Origin: Pantoea sp. 1.19
GTDB taxonomy: Bacteria; Pseudomonadota; Gammaproteobacteria; Enterobacterales; Enterobacteriaceae
Direction: 5' to 3'
Length of the DNA: 64,000 nt
Assembly: GCF_001922585.1 (NCBI RefSeq)
Contig: NZ_MRBS01000004.1
Coordinates: forward strand, 1 to 64,000
The notes beneath the pieces are model-generated. The model worked only from the letters and a program-made list of their open reading frames with translations. It ran no database searches and was not told the origin of the DNA. Both the position numbers and the translations under genes were made by a program. How positions within the stretch are numbered: the first letter of the stretch is position 1; every line of letters begins with the position of its first letter. This document shows positions 8,344-20,027 of the stretch, piece after piece.

Positions 8344-9681
8344 CTACGCCCCGCCGCACCAGCTTATGCCAATGGCTTCATCGCCTCCGTTCACCAGCGC
8401 ATCGCGGGTGATGAACAGCCCCGGTACCAGCATTGCCACCTCGTTGTAGAACAGCACCGGCATGCGCGGACGCCGCCACGGGGGAACGCCGTACTCCTGC
8501 CACAGTTTCTTTAACGCGCGTCCACCGCAGCGTCCAACCACGTGCAGATGGCCGCTTACGCCAAAGCGCACCTGCACCCGCTCGCCGACGCGCGGCGCGC
8601 GCAGCCGCTGACCTGCCGGATCCAGCATCAGCTGCCCGATCCCGGCCGGCAGGCGCAGCGGGTGTTGCAGATCCGGCCAGTCAAGCTGCTGCACGTGCAA
8701 TGGCGGCCGCGTTGGCTGCCAGTAGAGCGCCCCCTGATAGCGGCGTACATCGCCTCCAGCCAGGGTCAGCCGCGGTGATGCGTCTTCGCGGCTGCAGGCC
8801 ACTTCCTGCCACAGCCTGATCAGCGCATCGCGCGACGGCATCGGCAATCCCTGCCCGGCCAGCCAGCGCCGCAGCAGAGCGTGACGCTTTTCCACGCTGG
8901 CGCCAGTCAGCGGGGCGATCAGCAGGCTGCCGTCAGGCCGCTGCGCCGCCGCCAGCGCCGGAGCCAACAGTTCGTCCAGCAGCGCTTCCTGCTCGGCACA
9001 GAGCGCTGCGGTGCGGGCGCACGCCGCTGCAAAATGGGGCCAGCGCGCGGTCAGCGGCGGCAGCGCCCGGTGACGCAAAAAGTTGCGGTCAAAGCGCGTG
9101 TCGGCATTGCTTTCGTCTTCAATCCAGCGCAGTCCCAGCTGCCGCGCGCGAGCCTCAATGTCCGTCCGCGATACCGCCAGCAGCGGCCGCCAGTGCTGCC
9201 CTTCCCCCAGCGCCTTCAGCTCCGGCATCGCCGCCAGCCCGGCCGGTCCGCTGCCGCGCCGCAGCGCCAGCAGCAGGGTTTCGCACTGATCGTCCAGATG
9301 CTGGGCGGTAACCAACCGCTCGCCCGGTTGCAGATGCGCAGCAAAGGCGGCATAGCGCGCGGCGCGGGCGGCACCTTCAATACCCTGCTCGCGGCCGTCA
9401 ACGGTCACCGCTACCACCTTCAGCGCGACGCCCAGCGTTTCACACTGCTGCTGGCAGTGGGTCACCCACGCCGCCGCGTGCGGGCTGAGTCCGTGATGGA
9501 TATGGATCGCCCGCAGGCGCAGGCGGGGAGCCCGGGCGCGCGCGGCGGCCAGCTCATGCAGCAGCAAAGCCGAGTCCAGTCCGCCGCTATAGGCCACCAG
9601 CAGCGACGCCGCCCCCTCATGCAACCAGCGCTGCTGCGCCGGCGTCAGCAGGCTACTGCCGCGCTCTGCCTTAGTTTTCAT
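8344..9681 (-). CDS. tilS: tRNA-Ile lysidine synthase
   Basis: TilS attaches lysine to C34 of the CAU anticodon tRNA-Ile2, changing both its codon and amino acid identity; it is essential in bacteria. The start is taken at ATG 9681 (445 residues, MKTKAERG), since an upstream in-frame ATG at 9702 adds an unconserved leader. The PP-loop ATP-binding motif SGGLDS is at residues 32-37. N-terminal ligase domain and C-terminal tRNA-binding domains are both present. It overlaps the end of yaeR by 11 bases. Confidence 0.95.
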   Translation of the reverse strand: MKTKAERGSSLLTPAQQRWLHEGAASLLVAYSGGLDSALLLHELAAARARAPRLRLRAIHIHHGLSPHAAAWVTHCQQQCETLGVALKVVAVTVDGREQGIEGAARAARYAAFAAHLQPGERLVTAQHLDDQCETLLLALRRGSGPAGLAAMPELKALGEGQHWRPLLAVSRTDIEARARQLGLRWIEDESNADTRFDRNFLRHRALPPLTARWPHFAAACARTAALCAEQEALLDELLAPALAAAQRPDGSLLIAPLTGASVEKRHALLRRWLAGQGLPMPSRDALIRLWQEVACSREDASPRLTLAGGDVRRYQGALYWQPTRPPLHVQQLDWPDLQHPLRLPAGIGQLMLDPAGQRLRAPRVGERVQVRFGVSGHLHVVGRCGGRALKKLWQEYGVPPWRRPRMPVLFYNEVAMLVPGLFITRDALVNGGDEAIGISWCGGA

Positions 9682-10060
9682 ACAGCTCCAGCGGCAGGCC
9701 ATCGGGATCGCTGAAGAAAGTGAAACGCTTGCCGGTCAGCGCATCGACGCGCACCGGCTCACAGTGGACGCCGGCGTCCTGCAGGGCGCTGACCGCGGCC
9801 GCCACGTCATCGACGCTGAATGCCAGATGCCGCAGACCACAGGCCTCCGGCTGGCTCACCCGCGCCGGCGGCGTCGGGAAGGAGAACAGCTCAATACAAT
9901 ACTGCCCGCGAAGGGCCAAATCCCCTTTCCACGACTGTCGCGCCTCGCGGAAGGTTTCTGCCACCAGCGTGAAGCCGAGGAGGTCGCAGTAAAACGCCTT
10001 ACTGCGCGCGTAGTCGCGGGCGATGATCGCAATATGGTGGACGGCATTAAGGTGTAACAT
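9671..10060 (-). CDS. yaeR: VOC family protein YaeR (glyoxalase-like)
   Basis: The 129-residue product (ATG at 10060) has the same length and a close sequence match to E. coli YaeR, a member of the vicinal oxygen chelate superfamily. Features seen are the paired N-terminal histidines (VHHIAIIARDY), the SKAFYCDLLGF segment and the metal-ligand glutamate in LPLELYE at the C-terminus. The substrate is unknown. The gene lies between ldcC and tilS, as in E. coli. A longer in-frame reading from 10228 adds no conserved sequence. Confidence 0.88.
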   Translation of the reverse strand: MLHLNAVHHIAIIARDYARSKAFYCDLLGFTLVAETFREARQSWKGDLALRGQYCIELFSFPTPPARVSQPEACGLRHLAFSVDDVAAAVSALQDAGVHCEPVRVDALTGKRFTFFSDPDGLPLELYEN

Positions 10061-10127
10061 GGCGGTCTCCCTGATGATTGCGCTCATCCTACCCGCGCCG
10101 GCCTGCCGCGTGAAGAGGCAATCACGC

Positions 10128-12278
10128 TTATTCCCGGGGCCGCTGGCGTAAGACCCGCACCCGGTACTGACCGTCATCCGTGCGCTGCACGCCGTGAATA
10201 TCAGTGGCAAAGCCGGGATAGCGTTCACCGATGCGGCACAGCATCAGCAGGAAATCGAGCACCGGCCGGCTCGCCTCGGTGATCATTTCGCCGGGCATCA
10301 CCAGCGGCACCCCTGGCGGCAGTGGCAGCAGCATCGCCGCGGCGACGCGCCCCGGCAGGTCGCCAATCGCCACCGTATCAACGCCGTCGGTCAGCTGCTG
10401 CTGAAACGCCTGGTAGGGCGTCATCACCGCCGTAGGCAGTACATCAAAGGCCTGCTGCATCAGCCGCGGCAGTTCATGCTGTTGAATCAGCCGGTGGATC
10501 CCCTGCGCCAGCGCCGGCAGGGTCATCTGCTGATAGTCATCCGGGCTCTGCGCATACAGGGTCGGTAGCGTGCTTTTGACCATCTGCTGGTTGTCGTAGG
10601 CACGCTTAAAGTCGCAAAGCGCGCGCACCAGGCCCATGGCTTTGGTGTTATCGATGCCGATGCTGAACAGGAACAGCAAATGATAGGGGCCGGTTTTTTC
10701 TACCACGATCCCGCGCGCATCGAGAAATTTGGCCACCAGCGCTGCCGGTATACCTTCATCACTCATTTCGCCCGTTGCCCGCATTCCGGGGGTCAGCAGG
10801 GTCACTTTCACCGGATCGAGAAAGAGGTGGTCCGCATCGGCCTCGCGAAAGCCGTGCCACCCCTCCTCCCCCGGCAGCAGCGGCCAGCACCTCGGCTCAG
10901 CGATCTCTTCCGGCTGCCAGATATCGAAGAACCAGCCGTCGCTCTCTTCGCGCAGCCGCTTTATTTCGCGACGAAACTGCATCGCCCGTTCGATGGCGCG
11001 CGCAATCAGCCGCTTCCCGGGGTTGCCGCGCAGCATCGCGGCCGCCGTTTCAGTTGAGGCAACAATCGCATAATTTGGCGAGGTGGAGGCATGCATTTTA
11101 TAGGTATCATTAAACGCCTGCCGATCGTAGTCACCCTTAATGTGAATCATCGACGCCTGCGAGAACGCCGCCAGCAGTTTGTGCGTCGACTGGGTTTCAT
11201 AAATGACTTTGCCCGGTATGCGTTCGATGCGCATCGCGCTCAGTTGCGCATAGATCGGGTGGAAGTAAGTGTATGGCACCCAGGCCGCATCAAAGTGGAT
11301 GGATGAAACCGGCAGGTCGCGCGCGATGTGTTGCACGTTATACAACAGGCCGTCGTAGGTCGAGTGGGTGATCACCGCATGCACCGGCCAGCTGGCCCGC
11401 GGCGTCTGCGCGACCTGCTGCGCGATGCGCTCCTCGCTCAGCGAGGCCCGGGAAATGCCGCCCAGCATGCCCAGCGGATTGCGGGTCGGTTTCAGCCACA
11501 GGGGGACGATGTCGGTCATCATCAGCAGGTGGGTCAGGGATTTATGGCAGTTGCGGTCAATCAATACCGTACTGCCCGCTGGCGCGGCATACATGCCTAC
11601 AATCTTGTTTGACGTGGAGGTACCGTTCGTCACGATGTAGCTTTGCTCGGCGCCAAAAGTGCGGGCAATATACTGTTCGGCATCGCGATGGGGTCCGCTG
11701 TGGTCAAGCAGCGACCCCAGCTCGGTCACCGAAACCGATATGTCCGCTTTCATCGTATTGGCGCCAAAAAAGTCGTAGAACAGACTGCCCACCGGGCTTT
11801 TCTGAAAGGCGGTGCCGGCCATGTGTCCCGGCGTACAGAAGGTGTATTTGCCCTCACGCACGTAGGTAAACAGCGCCCGGGTCAGCGGTGGCAGCATGTC
11901 ATCGATATATTCGCGCGTATACTGTTGGATGCGTTGCGCAATGTCGGCGGCGGTGCCGGGGGCATATTCGAAAAACCATACCGCCATCGGCAGCTGGCTG
12001 AGGTTCAGATCGGGCGTCGCGTGACCGTTGAGGAAAGCATATACCGGCAACTTTTCATTAATTTCATTTATCTTAATGCAGAGTGCTTCACCGTGTGCCT
12101 CCCAGTCAACGATCACGCCGCACACGCGGGGATCATGATCAATGAGCTGAAGTAAATCACGAGCGTCCTGCGGGCAGACAATCTGAAAACCCTGTTCTGA
12201 CAGTCTGTTTTTCAGTTCTCTGATCGGCTGGTTTTGGTGGAAAACATCCTGCGTATCCATGATGGCGAGAGTGTTCAC
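10128..12278 (-). CDS. ldcC: Lysine decarboxylase, LdcC type
   Basis: LdcC converts lysine to cadaverine and CO2 using pyridoxal phosphate. The 716-residue protein has the N-terminal response-regulator-like wing domain (about 1-130), a PLP fold with the cofactor lysine at K367 in STHKLLA, and the C-terminal domain. Synteny with accA and yaeR, and the absence of a neighbouring cadB antiporter, mark it as the constitutive LdcC rather than the acid-inducible CadA. It starts with GTG at 12276-12278 behind a GGAGG ribosome binding site. It follows accA on the same strand but a strong terminator lies between. Confidence 0.94.
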   Translation of the reverse strand: MNTLAIMDTQDVFHQNQPIRELKNRLSEQGFQIVCPQDARDLLQLIDHDPRVCGVIVDWEAHGEALCIKINEINEKLPVYAFLNGHATPDLNLSQLPMAVWFFEYAPGTAADIAQRIQQYTREYIDDMLPPLTRALFTYVREGKYTFCTPGHMAGTAFQKSPVGSLFYDFFGANTMKADISVSVTELGSLLDHSGPHRDAEQYIARTFGAEQSYIVTNGTSTSNKIVGMYAAPAGSTVLIDRNCHKSLTHLLMMTDIVPLWLKPTRNPLGMLGGISRASLSEERIAQQVAQTPRASWPVHAVITHSTYDGLLYNVQHIARDLPVSSIHFDAAWVPYTYFHPIYAQLSAMRIERIPGKVIYETQSTHKLLAAFSQASMIHIKGDYDRQAFNDTYKMHASTSPNYAIVASTETAAAMLRGNPGKRLIARAIERAMQFRREIKRLREESDGWFFDIWQPEEIAEPRCWPLLPGEEGWHGFREADADHLFLDPVKVTLLTPGMRATGEMSDEGIPAALVAKFLDARGIVVEKTGPYHLLFLFSIGIDNTKAMGLVRALCDFKRAYDNQQMVKSTLPTLYAQSPDDYQQMTLPALAQGIHRLIQQHELPRLMQQAFDVLPTAVMTPYQAFQQQLTDGVDTVAIGDLPGRVAAAMLLPLPPGVPLVMPGEMITEASRPVLDFLLMLCRIGERYPGFATDIHGVQRTDDGQYRVRVLRQRPRE

Positions 12279-12373
12279 AGCTAACCTCCGGTGTTATTGA
12301 AGGATAAGCATAGCTGATACTGTGAGCGCTGCCGCAAAAATTCGACGCGGGGAGAGCAACTGAACGCAGGCAT

Positions 12374-12395
12374 AAAAAAAGGGCCCGAAGGCCCT
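12374..12395 (-). terminator. Rho-independent terminator after accA
   Basis: On the minus strand the stem AGGGCC / GGCCCT with a TTCG-type tetraloop is followed by seven T residues. It separates accA from ldcC. Confidence 0.92.
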
Positions 12396-12421
12396 GTCTC
12401 TTTGGCGGGGTAACGCCCGCC

Positions 12422-13381
12422 TTACGCGTAGCCGTAGCTCATCAGACGCTGATAGCGACGATCGAGCAGCTCTTCCTGGCTCAGGCCATCAAGCTCCGCC
12501 AGATCGGCCAGCAGCTGCGCTTTCAGCGAGGCGGCCATGGTCACCGGATCGCGATGGGCGCCGCCCAGCGGCTCCGCGACGATGCCGTCGATCAGCTTCA
12601 GCTCCTTCAGGCGCGGGGCGATGATGCCCATCGCTTCCGCCGCCAGCGGCGCTTTGTCCGCACTTTTCCACAGGATAGAGGCGCAGCCTTCCGGTGAAAT
12701 GACGGAATAGGTGCTGTACTGCAGCATGTTGACTTTGTCGCCAACGCCAATCGCCAGCGCGCCGCCGGAGCCGCCCTCACCAATCACCGTACAGATCACC
12801 GGCACGGTCAGCCCTGACATTTCGCGCAGGTTACGGGCAATGGCCTCAGACTGGCCACGCTCTTCGGCGCCCACGCCCGGATAGGCTCCCGGCGTGTCGA
12901 TAAAGGTAATGATCGGCATCTTAAAGCGTTCGGCCATCTCCATCAGGCGCAGCGCTTTACGATACCCTTCGGGAGCCGGCATGCCGAAGTTACGACGAAT
13001 TTTCTCTTTGGTTTCCCGGCCTTTCTGGTGGCCGATGATCATCACCGGACGCCCTTCCAGACGAGCAATACCGCCCACAATCGCTTTGTCGTCGGCGTAG
13101 GCACGATCGCCCGCCAGCTCATCGAACTCGGTGAACGCATGGCGGACGTAGTCCAGCGTATACGGACGCAAAGGATGGCGAGCCAGCTGGGCTACCTGCC
13201 AGGCGCCTAAATCAGCGAAGATTTTTCGCGTCAGCTCCACGCTCTTGTCGCGCAGCCGCTGAATCTCTTCGTCCAGATTCACGTCGTGTTTATCATCCTG
13301 ACGCCCCAGTGACTTCAGCGAGTCAATTTTCGCTTCCAGTTCTGCGATGGGCTGTTCAAAATCCAGGTAGTTAAGACTCAT
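12422..13381 (-). CDS. accA: Acetyl-CoA carboxylase carboxyltransferase subunit alpha
   Basis: AccA pairs with AccD to transfer the carboxyl group from carboxybiotin to acetyl-CoA, making malonyl-CoA, the first step of fatty acid synthesis. The 319-residue product has the E. coli length and the carboxyltransferase core, including the glycine-rich segment [10 protein letters not shown] and IDTPGAYPG. It lies 12 bases downstream of dnaE, on the same strand, and is followed by a terminator. Confidence 0.98.
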   Translation of the reverse strand: MSLNYLDFEQPIAELEAKIDSLKSLGRQDDKHDVNLDEEIQRLRDKSVELTRKIFADLGAWQVAQLARHPLRPYTLDYVRHAFTEFDELAGDRAYADDKAIVGGIARLEGRPVMIIGHQKGRETKEKIRRNFGMPAPEGYRKALRLMEMAERFKMPIITFIDTPGAYPGVGAEERGQSEAIARNLREMSGLTVPVICTVIGEGGSGGALAIGVGDKVNMLQYSTYSVISPEGCASILWKSADKAPLAAEAMGIIAPRLKELKLIDGIVAEPLGGAHRDPVTMAASLKAQLLADLAELDGLSQEELLDRRYQRLMSYGYA

Positions 13382-13393
13382 AATGTTCCTGTT

Positions 13394-16300
13394 TTAGTCA
13401 AACTCCAGTTCCACCTGCTCCGATCCTATCAGCGACCGCAGATCGTTCAACAGTCGATCGCTGGGGGATACGCGCCACGCCGCGCCGAAACGCAGCTTTG
13501 CCCGCGCGTCGTCTCTCTGATAGTAGAGATGAACCGGAATGGTCCCGGAACGGTGCGGTTCCAGGGACTGACGGAGACGGTTTAAAAGCTGGTCATCAAT
13601 TTGCCTGTCCGTCAGCGAGATAGCAAGTCCGCGCGCGTATTTTTCGCGAGCTTCGTCGATGTCCATCAGTTCACGGGCGGTCATTTTAAGCCCGCCGCTG
13701 AAGTCATCAAAGCTGACCTGTCCGCTGACGATCAGAATACGGTCTTTTTCCAGTAAATGCTGGTACTTGTCGAGTGCGTCCGTAAACAACATCACTTCCA
13801 GACGCCCCGAGCGGTCATCCAGCGTGCAGATCCCGATGCGGTTACCCCGCTTGGTCACCATCACGCGGGAGGCCACCACCAGACCGGCCGCGGTGGTGAT
13901 TTTACCACGTTCCGTCGGATGCATGTCTTTTAACCGCAGCCCTCCCACGTAACGTTCAATCTCTTTCAGGTACTGATTGATCGGATGCCCGGTCAGGTAG
14001 AGCCCCAGCGTTTCACGTTCGCCATCCAGCTGCACCTGCTCCGGCCAGCGGGTAACATTGCCATACGACTGCTCAACCTTCTCCGGCGCGTCGGTCAGCA
14101 CGCCGAACATATCCGACTGGCCAATTGCTTCGGCTTTGGCGTGCTGGTCGGCGGCTTTCAGCGCATCAGTCAGTGCGCTCATCAGCGCCGCGCGGTGCGG
14201 ACCGAGTCGGTCAAACGCTCCGGACATGATCAGTTTTTCCATCACCCGCTTATTGATCTTTTTCACGTCGGTACGCGCGCAGAGATCGAACAGCTCGAGG
14301 AAGTGGCCGCCTTCGTTACGCGCCTCGAGGATAGCCTCGATTGGCCCCTCACCGACGCCCTTGATCGCGCCAATGCCGTAGACAATTTCGCCGTCATCAT
14401 TGACGTGGAACTGATACTGACCGGCATTGATGTCCGGCGGCAGCACCTTCAGGCCCATTCGCCAGCACTCATCCACCAGCCCGACCACCTTCTCGGTGTT
14501 GTCCATATCGGCGGTCATCACCGCCGCCATAAACTCGGCGGGATAGTGCGCCTTTAGCCACAGCGTCTGATAGGAAACCAGCGCATAGGCAGCGGAGTGC
14601 GATTTGTTAAATCCGTAGCCGGCGAACTTTTCCACCAGATCGAAGATTTTTATCGCCAGTTCGCCATCGATACCGCGCGCTTTTGCCCCGTCTTCAAAGC
14701 CACCGCGCTGCTTAGCCATTTCGACCGGGTTCTTTTTCCCCATCGCGCGACGCAGCATGTCAGCACCGCCGAGGCTATAGCCCGCCAGTACCTGGGCAAT
14801 CTGCATCACCTGTTCCTGATAGAGAATGATGCCGTAGGTCGGCTCCAGCACCGGCTTCAGCGAGTCATGCTGCCACTGAATGTCGGGATAGGAGATCGCC
14901 TCGCGCCCGTGCTTACGGTCGATAAAGTTATCCACCATTCCCGACTGCAGCGGACCGGGGCGAAACAGCGCCACCAGTGCGATCATGTCCTCAAAGCAGT
15001 CCGGCTTCAGACGTTTGATCAAATCCTTCATGCCGCGCGATTCAAGCTGGAATACCGCCGTGGTTTCGGCACGCTGCAGCATGTCGAAGCTTTTTTTATC
15101 GTCCAGCGGAATGGCATCGATGTTGATCGGGGGTTCACCCTGCTTGCTGCGCCGGGTGTTGATCATGTCCAGCGCCCATTTGATGATGGTCAGGGTGCGC
15201 AGGCCAAGGAAGTCAAACTTGACCAGTCCGGCGTACTCCACGTCGTTTTTATCAAACTGGGTAACCGGATGCTGACCATGTTCATCGCAATACAGCGGAG
15301 CAAAATCGGTGATTTTCGTCGGTGCGATCACCACGCCGCCGGCGTGCTTACCGGCGTTGCGCGTCACCCCTTCCAGCTTGCGCGCCATATCAATCAGCGC
15401 CCGCACCTCTTCATCGGCCTCATAAATTTCCGGCAGCTGCGGCTCGGCAGCAAAGGCCTTTTCCAGCGTCATGCCCGGATCGGGTGGCACCAGCTTAGAG
15501 ATGCGGTCTACAAAACCGTAGGGATGGCCCAGTACGCGGCCCACGTCGCGGATCACCGCCTTGGCCGCCATGGTCCCGAACGTAATGATTTGCGACACCG
15601 CATCGCGGCCATACATGTCGGCCACGTGTTCAATCACCAGATCGCGTTTTTCCATGCAGAAATCGACGTCAAAGTCGGGCATTGACACGCGCTCAGGGTT
15701 GAGGAAGCGTTCGAACAGCAGATCGAACTCCAGCGGATCGAGATCGGTGATTTTTAGCGCATAGGCCACCAGCGAGCCGGCGCCTGACCCGCGTCCCGGG
15801 CCAACCGGTACGCCGTTATCCTTCGACCACTGGATAAATTCCATGACGATCAGAAAGTAGCCCGGAAACCCCATCTGGTTAATCACATTCAGCTCAATGT
15901 CCAGCCGCTGATCGTAAGCGGGGCGCTTTTCCGCGCGCAGTGCGTCATCAGGAAACAGAAACGCCAGCCGCTCTTCCAGCCCCTCGCGGGATTTCATCAC
16001 CAGAAAATCTTCAGTGGTCATCTCGCCGGTAGGAAACTTCGGCAGGAAGTACTCGCCGAGGCGGACGGTGACGTTACAACGCTTAGCAATTTCCACGCTG
16101 TTCTGCAGCGCTTCGGGGATATCGGCAAACAGCTCGCACATCTCCTCTTCGCTGCGCAGATATTGCTGAGGGCTGTAGTGACGCGGACGCTTCGGATCGT
16201 CGAGGGTATAGCCGTCGTGGATCGCCACGCGAATCTCGTGGGCATCGAAATCCGCTTCCGCCAGAAAACACACCTCGTTGGTGGCCACCACCGGTACACC

Positions 16301-16876
16301 CTGCTCCATTGCCAGCGCCACCGCGGCGTGCAGATAGCTCTCTTCGTCCGGCCGCCCGGTACGCACCAGCTCCAGGTAGTAGCGATCGGGAAAATGGGTC
16401 TGCCAGAAATCCAGCGCCTGCTCCACCAGCGCCGCGTTGCCGCGCAGCAGGCAGCGCCCAACGTCGCCGCGGCGCCCGCCGGAGAGCAGAATCAGGCCGG
16501 CGTTCAGCTCTGTAAGCCAGTCGCGGTCAATCAGCGGCCCGTGAATGCCGTATCCGCGCTGGTAGGCGCGCGAAATCAGCAGGGTCAGATTCTGATATCC
16601 CTCATTATCCGCCGCCAGCACCGTGATGTGACTCAGCTCGTCGCCCATCATTTCGCTGGTCATCAGGAAATCGGCACCGATGATCGGTTTGACTCCGGCA
16701 CCGTGCGCACTGCCGTAAAACTTCACCAACCCGCACAGGTTCGTGAAATCGGTGATCGCGATCGCCGGCATGCCCATCGCGGCCGCCTGTTTTACCAGCG
16801 GCCCGGTTTTCGCCAGGCCATCCATCATGGAGTAGTCACTGTGCACGCGCAGGTGAATAAAACGGGGTTCTGCCAT
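13394..16876 (-). CDS. dnaE: DNA polymerase III subunit alpha
   Basis: DnaE is the replicative polymerase subunit. The 1160-residue protein has the E. coli length. The N-terminal PHP domain is seen at about 1-280 (start motif [13 protein letters not shown]), the polymerase active-site acidic motif PDFDVDF at about 399-405, the palm and fingers domains, and C-terminal OB-fold and tau-binding regions. It is embedded in the leftward run rnhB-dnaE-accA, with a 27-base gap from rnhB. Confidence 0.98.
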   Translation of the reverse strand: MAEPRFIHLRVHSDYSMMDGLAKTGPLVKQAAAMGMPAIAITDFTNLCGLVKFYGSAHGAGVKPIIGADFLMTSEMMGDELSHITVLAADNEGYQNLTLLISRAYQRGYGIHGPLIDRDWLTELNAGLILLSGGRRGDVGRCLLRGNAALVEQALDFWQTHFPDRYYLELVRTGRPDEESYLHAAVALAMEQGVPVVATNEVCFLAEADFDAHEIRVAIHDGYTLDDPKRPRHYSPQQYLRSEEEMCELFADIPEALQNSVEIAKRCNVTVRLGEYFLPKFPTGEMTTEDFLVMKSREGLEERLAFLFPDDALRAEKRPAYDQRLDIELNVINQMGFPGYFLIVMEFIQWSKDNGVPVGPGRGSGAGSLVAYALKITDLDPLEFDLLFERFLNPERVSMPDFDVDFCMEKRDLVIEHVADMYGRDAVSQIITFGTMAAKAVIRDVGRVLGHPYGFVDRISKLVPPDPGMTLEKAFAAEPQLPEIYEADEEVRALIDMARKLEGVTRNAGKHAGGVVIAPTKITDFAPLYCDEHGQHPVTQFDKNDVEYAGLVKFDFLGLRTLTIIKWALDMINTRRSKQGEPPINIDAIPLDDKKSFDMLQRAETTAVFQLESRGMKDLIKRLKPDCFEDMIALVALFRPGPLQSGMVDNFIDRKHGREAISYPDIQWQHDSLKPVLEPTYGIILYQEQVMQIAQVLAGYSLGGADMLRRAMGKKNPVEMAKQRGGFEDGAKARGIDGELAIKIFDLVEKFAGYGFNKSHSAAYALVSYQTLWLKAHYPAEFMAAVMTADMDNTEKVVGLVDECWRMGLKVLPPDINAGQYQFHVNDDGEIVYGIGAIKGVGEGPIEAILEARNEGGHFLELFDLCARTDVKKINKRVMEKLIMSGAFDRLGPHRAALMSALTDALKAADQHAKAEAIGQSDMFGVLTDAPEKVEQSYGNVTRWPEQVQLDGERETLGLYLTGHPINQYLKEIERYVGGLRLKDMHPTERGKITTAAGLVVASRVMVTKRGNRIGICTLDDRSGRLEVMLFTDALDKYQHLLEKDRILIVSGQVSFDDFSGGLKMTARELMDIDEAREKYARGLAISLTDRQIDDQLLNRLRQSLEPHRSGTIPVHLYYQRDDARAKLRFGAAWRVSPSDRLLNDLRSLIGSEQVELEFD

Positions 16877-16903
16877 GGTTGCTTCCGGTTATCGCTAAAA
16901 CAG

Positions 16904-17524
16904 TTACAGAGAGGAGACGCTGGCCGCCACGTCCGCATCCAGCAGCGCGTGCCGGACCGGCGCAAAGCTGCGGCGATGCTCAGGCGTCGCCCCATACTGG
17001 CGCAGCCGCTCAAGGTGCAGCGCCGTAGGGTAGCCTTTGTGTTGGGCAAAGCCGTACTGCGGCCAGGCCGCATCCAGCGCGTTCATTTCGGCATCGCGGG
17101 TCACTTTAGCGAGGATCGACGCGGCGCTGATTTCGGCCACCAGGCTGTCGCCTTTTATCACCGCCTGCGACGGCATCGGCAGCGTCGGGCAGCGGTTGCC
17201 ATCGACCAGCACGTACTCCGGGGTAATCGCCAGCCCGGCTACCGCGCGCTGCATTGCCAGCATCGTGGCGTGCAGGATGTTCAGCCGGTCAATCTCTTCC
17301 GGCTCGGCGCGACCAAGACTCCAGGCCAGCGCCTGCTCGCGAATCTGCGTATACAGCGCCAGGCGCTTTTTCTCACTGAGCTTCTTTGAGTCGGCCAGAC
17401 CGGCAATTGGCCGGGCCGGATCGAGGATCACCGCGGCGGTGACCACCGCGCCGACCAGCGGTCCGCGCCCCACCTCATCCACGCCCGCCACCAGACGCGC
17501 GTGGGGATAGATAAACTCAGCCAT
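16904..17524 (-). CDS. rnhB: Ribonuclease HII
   Basis: RNase HII removes ribonucleotides from DNA and RNA-DNA hybrids. The 206-residue protein shows the [10 protein letters not shown] motif with catalytic Asp16 and Glu17, and the downstream SKKLSEKKR and [12 protein letters not shown]-type blocks ([12 protein letters not shown]). It overlaps the end of lpxB by 8 bases, as in E. coli. Confidence 0.96.
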   Translation of the reverse strand: MAEFIYPHARLVAGVDEVGRGPLVGAVVTAAVILDPARPIAGLADSKKLSEKKRLALYTQIREQALAWSLGRAEPEEIDRLNILHATMLAMQRAVAGLAITPEYVLVDGNRCPTLPMPSQAVIKGDSLVAEISAASILAKVTRDAEMNALDAAWPQYGFAQHKGYPTALHLERLRQYGATPEHRRSFAPVRHALLDADVAASVSSL

Positions 17525-18665
17525 GGGCTAACTCCAGCACGGCGTCCGCCGCCTGCTCATCGGCATTCCAGCGGATCTGTTCATGTAACTGATTGAACGT
17601 GTTCAGCAGCGCCTGTCGCTCAGGACTGTCGCTGAGCAGCGGCGCCAGCGCCGCGGCCAGCGCCGCCGGCTCGCACGCCTCCTGCAGCAGCTCCGGTACC
17701 AGCTCGCGACCGGCCAGCAGGTTAGGCAGGGAGACGTAGTCGGTTTTCACCAGCCGTTTTGCCAACCAGAAGGTCAGCGGCTTCATGCGGTATCCTACCA
17801 CCATCGGGCACTTCGCCAGCATACACTCCAGCGCGGCGGTACCAGACGCCAACAGTGCGGCGTCACTGGCGATCATCGCCTCGCGCGCGTGGCCGTCCAG
17901 CAGGTGCATCGGCAGCTCCGGGGCTACCTCCGCTTTAATCTGTTCGAACTCGGCACGCCGTTTCGCGTTGACCAGCGGTACCACAATCTCCAGATCCGGC
18001 CACTGCTGCCGCAGCCGCTGCGCGGTGCGCAGGAAATCACCGCTGAGCATGGTTACTTCGGCGTGGCGGCTGCCGGGCAGCAGCGCCAGGCAACGTACCG
18101 CTTCGTCGATCCCCAGCGCCGCTCTTGCCGCGCGCTTATCCGGTTGCATTGGCATCGCGTCGGCCAGAGTATGGCCGATAAAGCGGCAGGGCACGTTAAA
18201 CCGATCGTAGAAGGCTTTTTCAAACGGCAGGAATGCCAGCACCAAATCGGTGGCTTTGCCAATTTTGAATACGCGCTTCTGCCGCCACGCCCACACCGAA
18301 GGGCTGACGTAGTGAACCGTGCGAATACCGCGCGCTTTGAGCCGCCCTTCAAGGGTGATATTGAAGTCTGGTGCGTCAATGCCGACGAACACATCCGGAC
18401 GCAGCGCGCTGAAGCGTGCGGTCAGATCGCGGCGGATTGCCAGCAGGCGACGCAGGCGGCCGAGCACTTCGACAATGCCCATCACCGCCAGCTCTTCCAT
18501 GTCATACCAGCTTTCGCAGCCTTCAGCCTGCATGCGCGGTCCGGCTACGCCGACAAAGCGCGCGTCGGGGTGGCGTGCCTTGAGCGCGCGAATCAATCCG
18601 GCACCCAGAATATCGCCGGAAGTTTCTCCGGCGACCAGGGCAATAGTGAGAGGACGCGCCGACAT
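17517..18665 (-). CDS. lpxB: Lipid-A-disaccharide synthase
   Basis: LpxB joins UDP-2,3-diacylglucosamine and lipid X to give the disaccharide core of lipid A at the inner face of the inner membrane. The 382-residue product matches the E. coli enzyme, including the N-terminal [10 protein letters not shown] segment and the [10 protein letters not shown] block. It lies 3 bases downstream of lpxA and overlaps rnhB, so lpxA-lpxB-rnhB are tightly coupled. Confidence 0.97.
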   Translation of the reverse strand: MSARPLTIALVAGETSGDILGAGLIRALKARHPDARFVGVAGPRMQAEGCESWYDMEELAVMGIVEVLGRLRRLLAIRRDLTARFSALRPDVFVGIDAPDFNITLEGRLKARGIRTVHYVSPSVWAWRQKRVFKIGKATDLVLAFLPFEKAFYDRFNVPCRFIGHTLADAMPMQPDKRAARAALGIDEAVRCLALLPGSRHAEVTMLSGDFLRTAQRLRQQWPDLEIVVPLVNAKRRAEFEQIKAEVAPELPMHLLDGHAREAMIASDAALLASGTAALECMLAKCPMVVGYRMKPLTFWLAKRLVKTDYVSLPNLLAGRELVPELLQEACEPAALAAALAPLLSDSPERQALLNTFNQLHEQIRWNADEQAADAVLELAHG

Positions 18666-18668
18666 TGC

Positions 18669-19457
18669 TTAGCGAATCAGGCCGCGCGTGGAGCGCGCGA
18701 AGAAGTCGTAGAAAGGCTGCACTTCCGGATGCCGGGCTGCCAGATCGGCAATCTCCGGCTTCACCTCGTCCAGCTGACGACCGCTGCGGTACAGCAGTTT
18801 GTAAGCGTGGCGAATCGCATGGATGGCCTCTTTGCTGAAGCCGCGGCGCTGCAGCCCCACGATGTTGACGCCGTACGGCGTTGCGTGGTTGCCCTGCGCA
18901 ATGATAAATGGCGGCACGTCTTGCGCGACACCGGAACAGCCGCCGACCATCACGTGCGCGCCGATGGTGCAGAACTGGTGAACGGCGGTCATGCCGCCGA
19001 TGATCGCATGATCGTCGATCGTGACGTGCCCCGCCAGCGTGGCGTTGTTGGCGAGGATGCAGCGATCGCCCACCACGCAGTCATGCGCCACGTGGGCATT
19101 GACCATCAACAGGTTGTCGCTGCCCACTTTGGTCACACCGCCGGACTGCGCAGTGCCGCGGTGGATGGTGACGCTTTCGCGGATGCTGTTGCGATCGCCA
19201 ATCTCGACGCGGGTGGGTTCACCCGCGTACTTGAGATCCTGGTTCGCCTCACCGATCGTGGCAAACTGGTAGATCGTGTTGTCTTTACCAATGCGCGTGT
19301 GTCCGTTCACCACCACATGTGATTTCAAGACGGTTCCTTCACCGATCGCCACATCCGCCCCGATGACGCAAAACGGACCAATGTGAACGCGGGCGCCGAT
19401 CCGGGCACCCTCTTCAATGACAGAACTGGGATGAATGACGGCGGTTTGATCAATCAC
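18669..19457 (-). CDS. lpxA: UDP-N-acetylglucosamine acyltransferase
   Basis: LpxA transfers 3-hydroxymyristate from acyl carrier protein to UDP-GlcNAc, the first step of lipid A synthesis. The 262-residue product is a left-handed beta-helix made of hexapeptide repeats over residues 1-185 with a helical C-terminus. The catalytic His125 is present (AHVAHDC). It lies 3 bases after fabZ and 3 bases before lpxB. Confidence 0.98.
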   Translation of the reverse strand: MIDQTAVIHPSSVIEEGARIGARVHIGPFCVIGADVAIGEGTVLKSHVVVNGHTRIGKDNTIYQFATIGEANQDLKYAGEPTRVEIGDRNSIRESVTIHRGTAQSGGVTKVGSDNLLMVNAHVAHDCVVGDRCILANNATLAGHVTIDDHAIIGGMTAVHQFCTIGAHVMVGGCSGVAQDVPPFIIAQGNHATPYGVNIVGLQRRGFSKEAIHAIRHAYKLLYRSGRQLDEVKPEIADLAARHPEVQPFYDFFARSTRGLIR

Positions 19458-19460
19458 AAA

Positions 19461-19916
19461 TCAGGACTCCCGGCTGCGGGCACACATCATGGTCGCTTCG
19501 CAGACCACTTTTCCGTCGACGGTCGCGACGCCTTTAAAGCGGGTCAGGCCACGACGGGTTTTTTCAAAGGTGACTTCCATGATCATCTGGTCGCCCGGCA
19601 CCACCGGACGCTTAAAGCGCGCTTCGTCGATTCCGGCGAAGTAGTACAGCTCGCCCGGCTCCAGTTTACCGACGCTTTTGAACGCCAGAATACCGGTGGC
19701 CTGCGCCATGGCTTCCAGGATCAACACGCCGGGGAAAATCGGCTTACCAGGGAAATGGCCCTGGAAAAACGGTTCGTTGACGGAGACGTTTTTCACCGCG
19801 CGCAGGTATTTGTGCTCTTCGAATTCCAGTACGCGATCGACCAGCAGAAACGGGTAACGGTGCGGCAGCAGTTCAATGATCTCTTCAATTTTCAGAGTAT
19901 GAGTTTCAGTAGTCAA
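19461..19916 (-). CDS. fabZ: 3-hydroxyacyl-ACP dehydratase FabZ
   Basis: FabZ dehydrates 3-hydroxyacyl-ACP in fatty acid elongation and competes with LpxA for the C14 hydroxyacyl substrate. The 151-residue product has the hot-dog-fold active-site residues His54 (GHFPG) and Glu68 (LILEAMAQ). The start codon is TTG at 19914-19916, as in E. coli, preceded by GGAAGAG. The gap upstream to lpxD is 131 bases and contains two dyads. Confidence 0.97.
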   Translation of the reverse strand: MTTETHTLKIEEIIELLPHRYPFLLVDRVLEFEEHKYLRAVKNVSVNEPFFQGHFPGKPIFPGVLILEAMAQATGILAFKSVGKLEPGELYYFAGIDEARFKRPVVPGDQMIMEVTFEKTRRGLTRFKGVATVDGKVVCEATMMCARSRES

Positions 19917-19959
19917 AATACTCTTCCTGTCCTAAAAAATTCTGATGGCAACAAGAACA

Positions 19960-20027
19960 CGGCCTGCATCTTCCGCAGGCCGCAAATCAGTTTATCCGTG
20001 CCTGGCATCCTTGCGCATATGTGCAAG
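19960..20027 (-). repeat. Two inverted repeats in the lpxD-fabZ gap
   Basis: A perfect hairpin with the stem CGGCCTGC / GCAGGCCG and a seven-base loop lies at 19960-19982. On the minus strand it is followed by a moderately T-rich stretch. A second, near-perfect 18-base palindrome centred on CATATG lies at 20010-20027. The first could be a weak internal terminator or RNA-processing site; the second looks like an operator but no factor can be assigned. Confidence 0.5.
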